From Saprospiraceae bacterium (GTDB lineage: Bacteria > Bacteroidota > Bacteroidia > Chitinophagales > Saprospiraceae): a DNA stretch of 59,365 bases. Under the pieces are notes generated by a model. The model was given only the letters and a program-made list of their open reading frames with translations, searched no databases and was not told the DNA's origin. Every line of letters begins with the position of its first letter. The first letter of the stretch is position 1. The translations under genes were made by a program, and so were the position numbers. Below are positions 17,312 to 26,021 of the stretch, piece by piece. The stretch is taken from assembly GCA_029251525.1 (NCBI GenBank), contig JAQXDE010000017.1, positions 1 to 59,365 on the forward strand, given 5' to 3'.

Positions 17312-17830
17312 TTAAACTTTCTCCATTTCCGTCCCACAATTATTACAAGTTCGAAGTTCTTTTGAATTCATAAAATGATTCATTACAGGAGGTAATTGAT
17401 TCACGATATCACTCATTTCAAAAGTGGCTTCATGTAATTTATTATTACAACTCTCGCAAAACCACATTAATTTATCCTTCTCACCATCTCTTCGATATCG
17501 CTCGATTACTAAACCTATAGTATTAGCAGGGCGCTGAGGCGAATGAGGAATTCGAGGTGGTAACAAAAACATTTCACCTTCTTTGATTTCGATATCTTCC
17601 GGAATTCCATCTTCGTGAATAATTTTCAACGTAATATCGCCTTCAATTTGATAAAATAATTCTTCTCCATCTTCATAGTGGTAATCTTTTCGGCCATTGG
17701 GGCCACCAACAATCATAACGATATAATCATCATTTTCAAGATAGATTTGTTTGTTGCCAATTGGTGGTTTAAGTAGGTGCCGGTGCTCATCTATCCAGCC
17801 ATTTAGGTTAAAAGGTTTACGTATTGCCAT
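17312..17830 (-). CDS. haaO: 3-hydroxyanthranilate 3,4-dioxygenase
   Basis: This 172-residue cupin opens the ring of 3-hydroxyanthranilate to 2-amino-3-carboxymuconate semialdehyde, in tryptophan catabolism through kynurenine or in NAD synthesis. His51, Glu57 and His96 are the expected iron ligands (YHYEDGEELFYQ and PPRIPHSPQRP), and substrate-contact arginines follow. The bacterial C-terminal rubredoxin-like metal site is complete, with Cys125/Cys128 and Cys162/Cys165. Length matches. The gene is the first of a leftward operon and lies back to back with an SDR gene 75 bp away. No other kynurenine-pathway gene is visible here. Confidence 0.93.
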   Translation of the reverse strand: MAIRKPFNLNGWIDEHRHLLKPPIGNKQIYLENDDYIVMIVGGPNGRKDYHYEDGEELFYQIEGDITLKIIHEDGIPEDIEIKEGEMFLLPPRIPHSPQRPANTIGLVIERYRRDGEKDKLMWFCESCNNKLHEATFEMSDIVNQLPPVMNHFMNSKELRTCNNCGTEMEKV

Positions 17831-17844
17831 TTTGTTTGATTTTA

Positions 17845-17852
17845 TAAATTTG
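17845..17852 (+). promoter_or_regulatory. Candidate -7 element between haaO and SDR gene (TAAATTTG)
   Basis: Exact TAnnTTTG match in the 75-bp divergent gap, 53 bp before the SDR start at 17906. There is no -33 TTG at the proper distance. Both divergent promoters must lie within or at the edges of this short gap, so they may be co-regulated. Confidence 0.35.
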
Positions 17853-17905
17853 TAAATTTTGCTAAATTTAACTAAAATTAATTTTTTGAGAAAGATAAAA
17901 GATAA

Positions 17906-18691
17906 ATGGATATTAACTTAAAAGGAAAAAATGCTTTTGTGGGAGGAAGTAGTAAAGGAATAGGAAAAGCTACAGCTATTGAATTGGCCAAATTAGGAGC
18001 AAACATTACCCTTGTTTCTCGAAGTGCTGATAAGATGATTGACATCCTTCATGAGCTAGACAATTCACTTGGTCAATATCATGATTTTTTAGTAGTTGAT
18101 TTTAAAGATATTGAAAATCTTAAAAAGCGAGCGCATGCAATAGCATTAAAAAAAGATATACATATTCTTGTAAACAATACAGGAGGCCCTGAACCAGGTG
18201 GGATGTTAGAGGCTGGATTAAATGATTTTCTAGGGGCTTTTAAAAATCATTTAATTTGTAACCATTTGCTCGTCAAGTCATTCGTCAATGGAATGAAAAG
18301 ATCAGGTTACGGTAGAATCATTAATATAATATCAACTTCAGTTAAAGAACCGCTAGATGGACTAGGTGTGAGTAATACCACTCGAGCAGCAGTTGCAAAT
18401 TGGGCAAAAACTCTTGCTAACGAATTAGGCAAGTTTGGGATAACTGTAAATAATGTATTGCCTGGTTTTACCGATACGGAACGATTATCTGAAATTCTAA
18501 AAATTAGTGCTGAGAAAAATAATATTTCGGAGGAACAAATGTTTGAAAAAATGAAACAGTCAGTTCCACTTCAAAGATTTGCAGAACCAAGTGAGTTAGG
18601 AATGGCGATTTCTTTTTTGGCCTCACCTGCGGCTTCATATATAACTGGAACTAATTTAGTCGTGGATGGAGGTAGGACTAAAAGTCACTAA
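17906..18691 (+). CDS. Short-chain dehydrogenase/reductase-fold protein without the YxxxK catalytic pair
   Basis: 261 residues. The cofactor-binding GGSSKGIGKA (residues 13-22), NNTGGPEPGG near 91-100 and the C-terminal ITGTNLVVDGG are classical SDR features. The position of the catalytic Tyr-x-x-x-Lys reads LGVSNTTRAAV instead, with Ser for Tyr and Arg for Lys, while the preceding Ser of the tetrad (IISTS) is kept. A branch of FabG-like SDRs with this change is known, and its reaction is uncertain. The divergent position next to haaO suggests a role near aromatic or 2-aminomuconate metabolism, which is inference. Confidence 0.85.
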   Translation: MDINLKGKNAFVGGSSKGIGKATAIELAKLGANITLVSRSADKMIDILHELDNSLGQYHDFLVVDFKDIENLKKRAHAIALKKDIHILVNNTGGPEPGGMLEAGLNDFLGAFKNHLICNHLLVKSFVNGMKRSGYGRIINIISTSVKEPLDGLGVSNTTRAAVANWAKTLANELGKFGITVNNVLPGFTDTERLSEILKISAEKNNISEEQMFEKMKQSVPLQRFAEPSELGMAISFLASPAASYITGTNLVVDGGRTKSH

Positions 18692-18861
18692 AATAAAGAT
18701 TGAATTTAACCTAAATTTATTGAGAATTGTTAAAATTAATTTCCTTTCCTAGATTTAGTTCTTTTAGTTTCCATTATTTTTTTACTTGAAAATCAAAATT
18801 TTAAATACTATTTGGATACAAGAAGTTGTATTTGGATCGTATTTTTTTGTTTTGAAGGAAA

Positions 18862-18889
18862 AACCCTTCATGATTATCCTTGAAGGGTT
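18862..18889. terminator. Hairpin downstream of the SDR gene
   Basis: aacccttca pairs with tgaagggtt across a 10-nt loop, 170 bp beyond the SDR stop. A run of five T follows on the reverse strand rather than the forward strand, so its direction of action is unclear. The rest of the 335-bp gap shows no gene. Confidence 0.5.
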
Positions 18890-19026
18890 GCTTAAAAACG
18901 AGAAGATTAAAAGTTAGCACTCTTTTTGTATTTCATCATGGTAACTAACACAACTTAAAATATTTATTTCATTATTCTGAGATATACATTTAACGCCTTT
19001 TAATTTTATTATTAAAATTAGAATAA

Positions 19027-20166
19027 ATGAATATTGTACAAGAAATTTTTTCGAACCATTCCGGCTGGGAGAATATTTTCCAAAAAGGAAGGGTTAAAAA
19101 ACCTCAACTAGTTCTCGTTTTCGGAAAACGAGAACTAGTCAGTCAGAACCATGTCTATGATGATCTAAAAAATAAATATCCAAATGCTAGTATTATTCTT
19201 AGCTCAACTGCTGGAGAGATCGTTAATTCAGGATTTGTAGAGAATTCCATTGTTGCCACAGCAATAGAATTTGAGCATACTAAATTGAAAACTTGCGAAG
19301 TAAATATTAGAGACTTTAATAGTAGTTTTGAGGCTGCCACTCAAATTGTCTCTACTCTTTGCCAAAAAGAATTAAACCATGTTTTTATTGTCGCCGATGG
19401 TCAACTTATAAATGGAAGTGAATTAGTAAGTGGATTGAATCAATTTAAAGCCAAGAATGTTGTAACAACAGGAGGTTTAGCTGGAGATGAGTATGATTTT
19501 AATCAGACATTAGTAGGTTTAAATAATTATCCATCGGAAGGTAATATAGTTGCGATAGGTTTTTATGGAGGGCGACTTAAAGTTGGATTTGGCTCTAGAG
19601 GAGGATGGGATGCTTTTGGCCCGGAAAGAATGATTACCAAATCAAAGGGTAATGTTTTATATGAGTTAGATAATCAAAATGCATTAGAACTATATAAAAA
19701 GTATTTAGGAGAGGCAGCTGAAGAATTGCCAAGTTCTGCTTTATTTTTTCCTCTATCAATTAAACCAGAGGGAACGAAGGAACCATTAGTTAGAACGATC
19801 CTATCTATTTGCGAGGAAACAAGAAGTATGACTTTTGCTGGTAGTATGCCCCAGGGTACAATTGCTCAATTGATGAAACATAACTCTGATCGTTTAATAG
19901 ACGGGGCTGAAAAAGCAGCAGATTATTGTTTAAGTGATAATAATGAACAGGAGCCAGAACTTGCAATATTGATCAGTTGTGTAGGTAGAAGGATAGTTTT
20001 AGGCCAAAACATTGATGAGGAAATAGAGGTAATTCGAGACCAATTTGGGAAAAAAACTTTAATTACAGGGTTTTATTCATATGGTGAGATTGCGCCATTT
20101 AATAAATTATCAAAAAGTGAATTACACAATCAAACTATGACAATTACAACTATGACAGAAATATGA
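19027..20166 (+). CDS. FIST-domain sensor protein
   Basis: This 379-residue soluble protein consists of a FIST_N domain (about 25-210; QLVLVFGKREL, then SIILSSTAGEI and VVTTGGLAGDEYDF) and a FIST_C domain (about 215-370; ALELYKKYLGE, VLGQNIDEEIEVI and TGFYSYGEIAPF). FIST proteins are proposed small-ligand sensors, perhaps for amino acids, usually coupled to kinases or chemotaxis proteins. The stop overlaps the start of a histidine kinase gene by 4 bp (ATGA), so the pair is translationally coupled and the FIST protein likely feeds the kinase. A perfect 15-bp hairpin sits within codons 27-38. Confidence 0.9.
   Translation: MNIVQEIFSNHSGWENIFQKGRVKKPQLVLVFGKRELVSQNHVYDDLKNKYPNASIILSSTAGEIVNSGFVENSIVATAIEFEHTKLKTCEVNIRDFNSSFEAATQIVSTLCQKELNHVFIVADGQLINGSELVSGLNQFKAKNVVTTGGLAGDEYDFNQTLVGLNNYPSEGNIVAIGFYGGRLKVGFGSRGGWDAFGPERMITKSKGNVLYELDNQNALELYKKYLGEAAEELPSSALFFPLSIKPEGTKEPLVRTILSICEETRSMTFAGSMPQGTIAQLMKHNSDRLIDGAEKAADYCLSDNNEQEPELAILISCVGRRIVLGQNIDEEIEVIRDQFGKKTLITGFYSYGEIAPFNKLSKSELHNQTMTITTMTEI
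19107..19139 (+). repeat. Perfect hairpin inside the FIST coding region
   Basis: actagttctcgtttt (19107-19121) and aaaacgagaactagt (19125-19139) are perfect reverse complements with a CGG loop. It begins 80 nt after the start codon and encodes a conserved-looking LVLVFGKRELV strand-turn. In the mRNA it would form a very stable stem early in the message. Confidence 0.9.
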
Positions 20167-21134
20167 AAAAACTAGAACAATTTCCAAGTAAGTTACTTTC
20201 TCGTCAAGTTAAACGTTCGTTTAACCAGGATACTGTGTTGTCTGATGATTTATTCAAATTTTTACAAATGATAAATCAATCCTATGAGCATTATGAACGA
20301 GATAGGAGATTAATAGAGCGAGCTATGGATATTAGCTCTTCCGAATTACGTAATTCTTACAGAAGTTTAGCAAAGCAAAATGAAGAGCTTGAATTATTTG
20401 TATCAAGAGTATCTCATGATTTGAAAGCACCAATTCGTACTATTAATTCTTTTGCCCAACTGATAAACAAAGAAATAAGAAAACCAGGTAATAACGATAA
20501 GGTGTTGGATTACCTTAGTTTTATTACTAGCAGTGCTCAAAATATGCAATTGTTGATTGATGATCTTTTGTTTCACGCTAGGTTAGGATTAAAATTGGAG
20601 CTAGAGGATGAAATTGATTTAAATGAATTGGTTAATGTGGTGAAAAAGAATCTTGGTGGATTGATTGAAGAAAATGAGTCTACTATAATTGTTGAAGATC
20701 TTCCCATTATAAATGGAAGATCACATGAGGTTTTGCAACTATTTCAGAACTTAATTGGGAACGCAATTAAATTTAGAAAGAAAGAAGTTAATCCTTTTGT
20801 CAAAATTAGTTGTAAAGAGAAAGAATTAGAGTACATTATTTTTATCGAGGATAATGGCATAGGAATCAAGAAAAAAAATAAGGATTTTGTTTTTGGTGCA
20901 TTTCATAGACTCAATAGTGCATCAGAATATGAGGGTACTGGTTTAGGTCTTTCTATTTGTAAAAAAATTATTGATAACATAGGGGGACGAATATGGGTAG
21001 AATCGGAATTTGGGAAAGGAGCTATTTTTGTTTTTTCATTACCAAAATCATCAAAAGCAGAGAGTAATATCAAAAACTCTAACGTTAACATTAATGATCG
21101 GATTGCAGGTCAAATTAATGCTCTGATCAAGTAG
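20163..21134 (+). CDS. Soluble sensor histidine kinase paired with FIST protein
   Basis: 323 residues with no membrane segment. Residues 1-75 are helical, ending in a coiled coil (SSELRNSYRSLAKQNEELE). The HisKA dimerisation domain carries SRVSHDLKAP with the phospho-acceptor His85. The HATPase domain has the N box GNAIKFR, G1 EDNGIGI and G2 GTGLGLSICK, all intact. There is no PAS or GAF domain of its own, so its input is probably the FIST protein encoded just before it (4-bp overlap). No response regulator gene is adjacent, so the output partner lies elsewhere. Confidence 0.92.
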   Translation: MKKLEQFPSKLLSRQVKRSFNQDTVLSDDLFKFLQMINQSYEHYERDRRLIERAMDISSSELRNSYRSLAKQNEELELFVSRVSHDLKAPIRTINSFAQLINKEIRKPGNNDKVLDYLSFITSSAQNMQLLIDDLLFHARLGLKLELEDEIDLNELVNVVKKNLGGLIEENESTIIVEDLPIINGRSHEVLQLFQNLIGNAIKFRKKEVNPFVKISCKEKELEYIIFIEDNGIGIKKKNKDFVFGAFHRLNSASEYEGTGLGLSICKKIIDNIGGRIWVESEFGKGAIFVFSLPKSSKAESNIKNSNVNINDRIAGQINALIK

Positions 21135-21171
21135 ATAATTGATAATTGAAGACCTGTGTGCAGGTTACTAT

Positions 21172-21603
21172 CTACTTTCTATTCATTAGAAATTTGATAG
21201 CCTCCTCATATCCTTTTAACCCTATTCCAACTATACTTTCTACACAAACATTCTTTAAAAAAGAATGGCGTCGAAATTCTTCTCGTTCATAAATATTTGA
21301 AATGTGAACCTCTACCACATCCGTTGGAATAGCAGAAACAGCATCAGCTAATGCAATTGAAGTGTGTGTGTAACCACCAGCATTGAATATAATCCCATCC
21401 CAAGAAAACCCTACTTCATGTAGTTTGTCAAGTAAAGTTCCTTCGTGATTACTTTGGAAATAATAAAGTTGTAAATTTTGATTTTCAAATTGACTCTCCA
21501 ATGTTTCGAAGTATTCTTCGAATGATTGACTCCCATAAATTTCGGGTTGTCGTTTCCCCAAAAGATTTAAATTAGGACCGTTAAGAATTAAGATTTTTTT
21601 CAT
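21172..21603 (-). CDS. aroQ: Type II 3-dehydroquinate dehydratase
   Basis: This 143-residue enzyme dehydrates 3-dehydroquinate to 3-dehydroshikimate in the shikimate pathway. It has the diagnostic NGPNLNLLGKRQPEIYG (flexible loop Arg and catalytic Tyr), FNAGGYTHTSIALADA, EVHISNIYEREEFR with the catalytic His, and GIGLKGYEEAI. Length is standard for the dodecameric type II class. It converges with the histidine kinase gene and lies 38 bp downstream of recQ on the same strand, possibly on one transcript. Confidence 0.97.
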   Translation of the reverse strand: MKKILILNGPNLNLLGKRQPEIYGSQSFEEYFETLESQFENQNLQLYYFQSNHEGTLLDKLHEVGFSWDGIIFNAGGYTHTSIALADAVSAIPTDVVEVHISNIYEREEFRRHSFLKNVCVESIVGIGLKGYEEAIKFLMNRK

Positions 21604-21641
21604 TTTAATAAAATATTATGAATTAATGATAATTCAAAATC

Positions 21642-23864
21642 TTAATTAGCCATTTCGGAAAGGAATTTAATTCGCATTAATTGAATTTCCTCCATCGTAA
21701 CATCATCTTCTTGTAATTCTTTGAATGCATCCTCAGGGCTATCTGTGTCAGCTTCCATAAAGTATTCATAAATATCTTCTCTTGAATATTCATCGACATT
21801 GTCTTCTAGGTAATAATCAATATTTATCTTAGTTCCTGAAACAACAATTGCATCTAGTTCTTCCAATAAATCTTCCATGCTTAAATCATTTGAGGAAGCA
21901 ATATCTCCCAAAGGAATTTTTCGATCAATACTTTGAATAATATTTACTTTGACTCTTGATTTGTTTGCAACTTGTTTGACTACTATATCAGTTGGTCTTT
22001 CAATTTCATTTTCTTCAACATACTGACTAATCATTTCTACGAAAGGCTTGCCGTAGCGACTTGCTTTTCCAGAGCTTACTCCAGAAATGTGTGCCATGTC
22101 CGCCATAGAAATAGGATATTGTGTAGCCATATCCTCTAATGAGGGATCTTGGAATACAACAAAAGGAGGTACATTTTTTTGTTTGGCAATACTTCTACGT
22201 AAGTCTTTCAACATATTCATCAAGACTTTATCTAGAACTGCAGACTTACCGGAGGAAGCTACAGCTGCATCAAATTCTTGAGTCACTTTATCATAATTAT
22301 GATTTAGAGTAATTTGAATAGGTTTGGGACTTTTTATAAAAGCTTTCCCGGATTCAGTTAATCTAAATAACCCGTAGTTTTCAATGTCTTTATAAACTAA
22401 ATTATTTAATAATCCTTGTCTGAACACAGAACTCCAAAAATTTTCATCCTTTTCATTTCCGGCACCAAATAATGGTAATTGATCATGTTTGAAATCAATC
22501 ATGTCTTTGGTGTTTTTACCCATGATAAATTCAATCAACTGTTTTATACCATAATTTTCATTCAAACTACCTACTGCAGCCAAGCCCTGCTGCATTTCAG
22601 TTTGAACCTCAATTTTTTCTTTTGGATGACGACAGTTATCACACATTTTATTACATTCTCCATCATCGTATTGCTCCCCAAAATAATGCAATAAAAATTT
22701 ACGACGACAAGCTGTAGTTTCTGCATAAGCCATAATTTCTTGCATCAATTGAGCTGTCATCTCACGCTCTGCAACTGGCTTGTCTCTTAAGAATTTTTCT
22801 AGCCGTTGAATATCTTTATAATTATAATAGGCTATGCATCTTCCATCCAATCCATCACGACCTGCCCTTCCCGTTTCCTGATAGTAATTTTCTATACTTT
22901 TTGGAATATCGTAATGAATAACAAATCGAACGTCTGGTTTGTCTATACCCATCCCAAATGCAATAGTAGCAACAATCACATCTTTTTCTTCCATTAAGAA
23001 ATCATCCTGAGTCCTTGAACGAGTTTTTGCATCCAATCCAGCATGATATGGTGCAGCTTTAATGTCATTGACATTCAAAACTTTAGCAATTTCTTCAGTC
23101 GATTTTCTACTTTGAACATAGATGATTCCTGATTCTCCAGGCATTGTTTTGATGACCTGAATAATATTTTTAATCGTGTTTTCCTTTTTTCCTTTTGGAC
23201 GTACTTCATAATAAAGATTATCTCGGTTAAAGGAAGAAACAAAACTGTTTTCCCCGGACATGTTTAAGTTCTTAACTATATCTAGTTGAACCTTTGGAGT
23301 GGCAGTTGCTGTTAAAGCAATTACAGGAATATTATTACCAATTAATTTTAAAATCTCTTTAATTCGTCTGTATTCAGGTCGGAAATCATGCCCCCATTCT
23401 GAAATACAATGTGCCTCATCAACACCTACGAAAGAGATTTTTGTGTTTTTGAAAAATTCAATATTCTCTTCTTTAGTTAAAGTTTCGGGTGCAACGAAAA
23501 GAATTTTAGTAATACCAGATCTGATGTCACCTTTTACTTTTTTCATTTGAACCTTAGTCAAGGAAGAGTTGAGGAAGTGAGCTACGTCATCATTCGAACT
23601 ATAACTTCGGATAGAATCTACTTGATTTTTCATCAAAGCTATTAAAGGGGATATAATCAAGGCAGTTCCTTCCATCATCATTGCTGGAAGTTGATAGCAA
23701 AGTGATTTTCCGCCACCCGTGGGCATTATTACGAAAGTATCATTGGAGCTTAGAATGCTCTTTATAATTGCTTCTTGGTTTCCTTTAAATTTATCAAAGC
23801 CAAAGAAATGTTGGAGTGCTTCGTGTAGGTTTTCGTTTGTTGCTATCATTTCTGATTGTAACAT
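21642..23864 (-). CDS. recQ: ATP-dependent DNA helicase RecQ
   Basis: This 740-residue 3'-5' helicase of superfamily 2 acts in recombination and repair. Helicase motifs are Walker A MPTGGGKSLCYQLPA (near residue 47), DEAH in GVDEAHCISEWGHDFRP, TATATP, and QETGRAGRDG. An RQC zinc site follows (CRRKFLLHYFGE, then CNKMCDNC), then a winged-helix part and an HRDC domain (VLDKVLMNMLKDLRRSIAK to about residue 630). About 100 further acidic residues make up the C-terminus. Start at 23864 is used; Met7 (23846) fits the usual N-terminus equally well. Confidence 0.96.
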   Translation of the reverse strand: MLQSEMIATNENLHEALQHFFGFDKFKGNQEAIIKSILSSNDTFVIMPTGGGKSLCYQLPAMMMEGTALIISPLIALMKNQVDSIRSYSSNDDVAHFLNSSLTKVQMKKVKGDIRSGITKILFVAPETLTKEENIEFFKNTKISFVGVDEAHCISEWGHDFRPEYRRIKEILKLIGNNIPVIALTATATPKVQLDIVKNLNMSGENSFVSSFNRDNLYYEVRPKGKKENTIKNIIQVIKTMPGESGIIYVQSRKSTEEIAKVLNVNDIKAAPYHAGLDAKTRSRTQDDFLMEEKDVIVATIAFGMGIDKPDVRFVIHYDIPKSIENYYQETGRAGRDGLDGRCIAYYNYKDIQRLEKFLRDKPVAEREMTAQLMQEIMAYAETTACRRKFLLHYFGEQYDDGECNKMCDNCRHPKEKIEVQTEMQQGLAAVGSLNENYGIKQLIEFIMGKNTKDMIDFKHDQLPLFGAGNEKDENFWSSVFRQGLLNNLVYKDIENYGLFRLTESGKAFIKSPKPIQITLNHNYDKVTQEFDAAVASSGKSAVLDKVLMNMLKDLRRSIAKQKNVPPFVVFQDPSLEDMATQYPISMADMAHISGVSSGKASRYGKPFVEMISQYVEENEIERPTDIVVKQVANKSRVKVNIIQSIDRKIPLGDIASSNDLSMEDLLEELDAIVVSGTKINIDYYLEDNVDEYSREDIYEYFMEADTDSPEDAFKELQEDDVTMEEIQLMRIKFLSEMAN

Positions 23865-24425
23865 TGTTTCTTTTTATGATTTATTAAAATGTATTTTGGT
23901 TCTGGAAAATTCCTTGGACAGATTGAACATTTTTTAGTTGTTTGTTTTCTCTATATTTTATTTTGAAAAGAGGAGTTTGTTTGGAAAATTAAATCGTTTC
24001 AATATAAAAGTACGACAATCAGAAGCAACCAAAAGTAACAATATGACTTTTGAACCATTCCATAGGAAACTTATACTGAGTATTTTGAAATATGAAAGAA
24101 CATAAACAAAAATGGAATAGTGAGTTCTGAAAAAACCTAATTACATTTGTTATAGATGTCCTTAAAATTCATTTAAGTAGTATTAGTAAATATAAGAAAA
24201 AAAATTGTCTAATTCGGAGATTTAACGCTTTCTTTATTACATAAATTATAGTACCTGCAATTATCTTAGAGGATGGTAAAAATCTATTTTATTTCGAAAG
24301 ATTATTTCAGTTTATGGGGGAATTTTCTCATGTTTTTCTAAAAGTCGTCAAAAGTAATAAAATTTAAACTCTCAGACAATAGGCTTTGTTTAATTAAAAA
24401 AGGTATTTGTCACCCAAATAATCAT
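23865..24425. other. Divergent intergenic region between recQ and kdsD
   Basis: 560 bp without a recognisable gene or RNA. It must contain both promoters. TAGGCTTTG near 24382 resembles a -7 box but with one base too many between TA and TTTG, so none is assigned. Confidence 0.45.
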
Positions 24426-25394
24426 ATGAATAAAAAAGAAATAATATCATCTACTGCATTGAAAACAATCCGAATTGAGGCAGCAGCAATCAATGCATTA
24501 GAAGCAAGTGTAGGTCAAATTTTTTGCAAGTGTGTAGAAGCGATATTTGAATCAAAAGGTAGATTAATTGTCACTGGAATTGGGAAGAGTGCTATTATTG
24601 CTAAGAAGATGGTTGCAACTTTTAATTCAACAGGAACACCTGCTGTCTTTATGCATGCTGCAGATGCGATTCATGGAGATTTAGGAATAGTTCAAACGGA
24701 TGATATTGTGTTATGTATTTCCAAAAGTGGAGAAACTTCAGAAATAAAAGTCCTTGTTCCTTTGGTGAAAAAATTAGGGAGTTTGATGATTGGAATGGTG
24801 AGTAATGTTGATTCTTTTTTGGCAAAAAAAGTAGATTATATTTTGCACACTCCTTGCGAACTAGAAGCGGATCCAAATAATTTAGCACCCACTGCAAGCA
24901 CAGCTTCACAAATGGCAATGGGAGATGCAGTAGCAACTTCGCTTCTAGCATTGCGCGGATTTACAGCAAATGATTTTGCACAATATCATCCTGGTGGTGC
25001 ATTAGGAAAACAATTGTATTTACGAGTGAATGATATCTATCCTCAGAATAACAAACCTTTTGTTTTGGAAAATGAAAATATTAGAAATACAATTATTGAA
25101 ATGACTTCCAAACGATTAGGTGTAGCAGTTGTAGTTGATGAAAGTGAAGATGTAAAAGGGATCATTACTGATGGAGATTTACGTCGAATGTTGCTGAGCA
25201 AAAATGAAGTGGAACATCTTAAAGCAAAAGATATCATGTCCAAGAATCCTCAAACGATTGATCCAAATGAAATGGCGGTTAAAGCACTTGAGGTGATGCG
25301 ATCAAAAAGTATCACTCAGTTAATTGTAGTGGATGAGGAAAAATATCTTGGTGTGATTCATTTGCATGATTTGCTTCGGGAGGGATTGGTTTAA
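24426..25394 (+). CDS. kdsD: D-arabinose-5-phosphate isomerase (KpsF/GutQ family)
   Basis: This 322-residue protein interconverts ribulose 5-phosphate and arabinose 5-phosphate, the first step towards CMP-Kdo for lipopolysaccharide. The SIS domain has GIGKSAIIAKKMVATFNSTG near 50, HAADAIHGDLG and SKSGETSEI, with the distal His in YHPGGALGK. Two CBS domains follow: about 210-260 (VDESEDVKGIITDGDLRRML) and 270-322 (SKSITQLIVVDEEKYLGVIH). Full length and all key residues are present. It is monocistronic here; kdsA, kdsB and kdsC are not in the window. Confidence 0.95.
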   Translation: MNKKEIISSTALKTIRIEAAAINALEASVGQIFCKCVEAIFESKGRLIVTGIGKSAIIAKKMVATFNSTGTPAVFMHAADAIHGDLGIVQTDDIVLCISKSGETSEIKVLVPLVKKLGSLMIGMVSNVDSFLAKKVDYILHTPCELEADPNNLAPTASTASQMAMGDAVATSLLALRGFTANDFAQYHPGGALGKQLYLRVNDIYPQNNKPFVLENENIRNTIIEMTSKRLGVAVVVDESEDVKGIITDGDLRRMLLSKNEVEHLKAKDIMSKNPQTIDPNEMAVKALEVMRSKSITQLIVVDEEKYLGVIHLHDLLREGLV

Positions 25395-26021
25395 AATATA
25401 ATTGATGAATGAAAATGATAAAAGTGAAAAGATAGTCTTAGATAGTAAGTGGCATTCAACAATTTTTTTTACGATAAATGATCTGCTTTGTTGTTTTAAA
25501 TAGTATTAATTTTTATTTCGCAATCTTAATTATTGTTCGAATTTTCAGAGCAAGCATTTCATAATAATAGCACTCATTACTATAATGTTACTTACTTTTT
25601 TGTCAATAAATTTGAGTAAAAGGAGAAAAATTTCGATTAAAGTCTTTAAGGATAGAATATTTTAATCTAAAAGAATATTCGGAAGTAAAATATAATTCTT
25701 TTATATGAAATAGATCAATTTCGATTTGAAGATGATCTTGGTAAGAGTTACAGTTGAGGTTCTCTAAACTAACCTTTTATTTATCGCTATTTCATAAACT
25801 ACTTTAAGTCAAAGGATAAAAGAATAAAAATAATCGGCTCAAATTACAATTAGTTAAACGTTATGATTTAAAAGAAAGTGTGAATCAATTTTTTCAATTT
25901 TTTCAAAGCAAGAAAAAATAAGTTTATATCTCAACTAAAAGTTTCAAAACAATAAAAGCCATAAATATTGAAAACTGGATAAGTCCAGGAATTCATCCCT
26001 TTATAAAATTTTAGAATAATA
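25395..26021. other. Gene-free stretch
   Basis: 630 bp of AT-rich DNA with no gene-like frame, terminator hairpin or repeat that I could support. It should hold the promoter of the two-gene operon at 26022. Confidence 0.45.
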
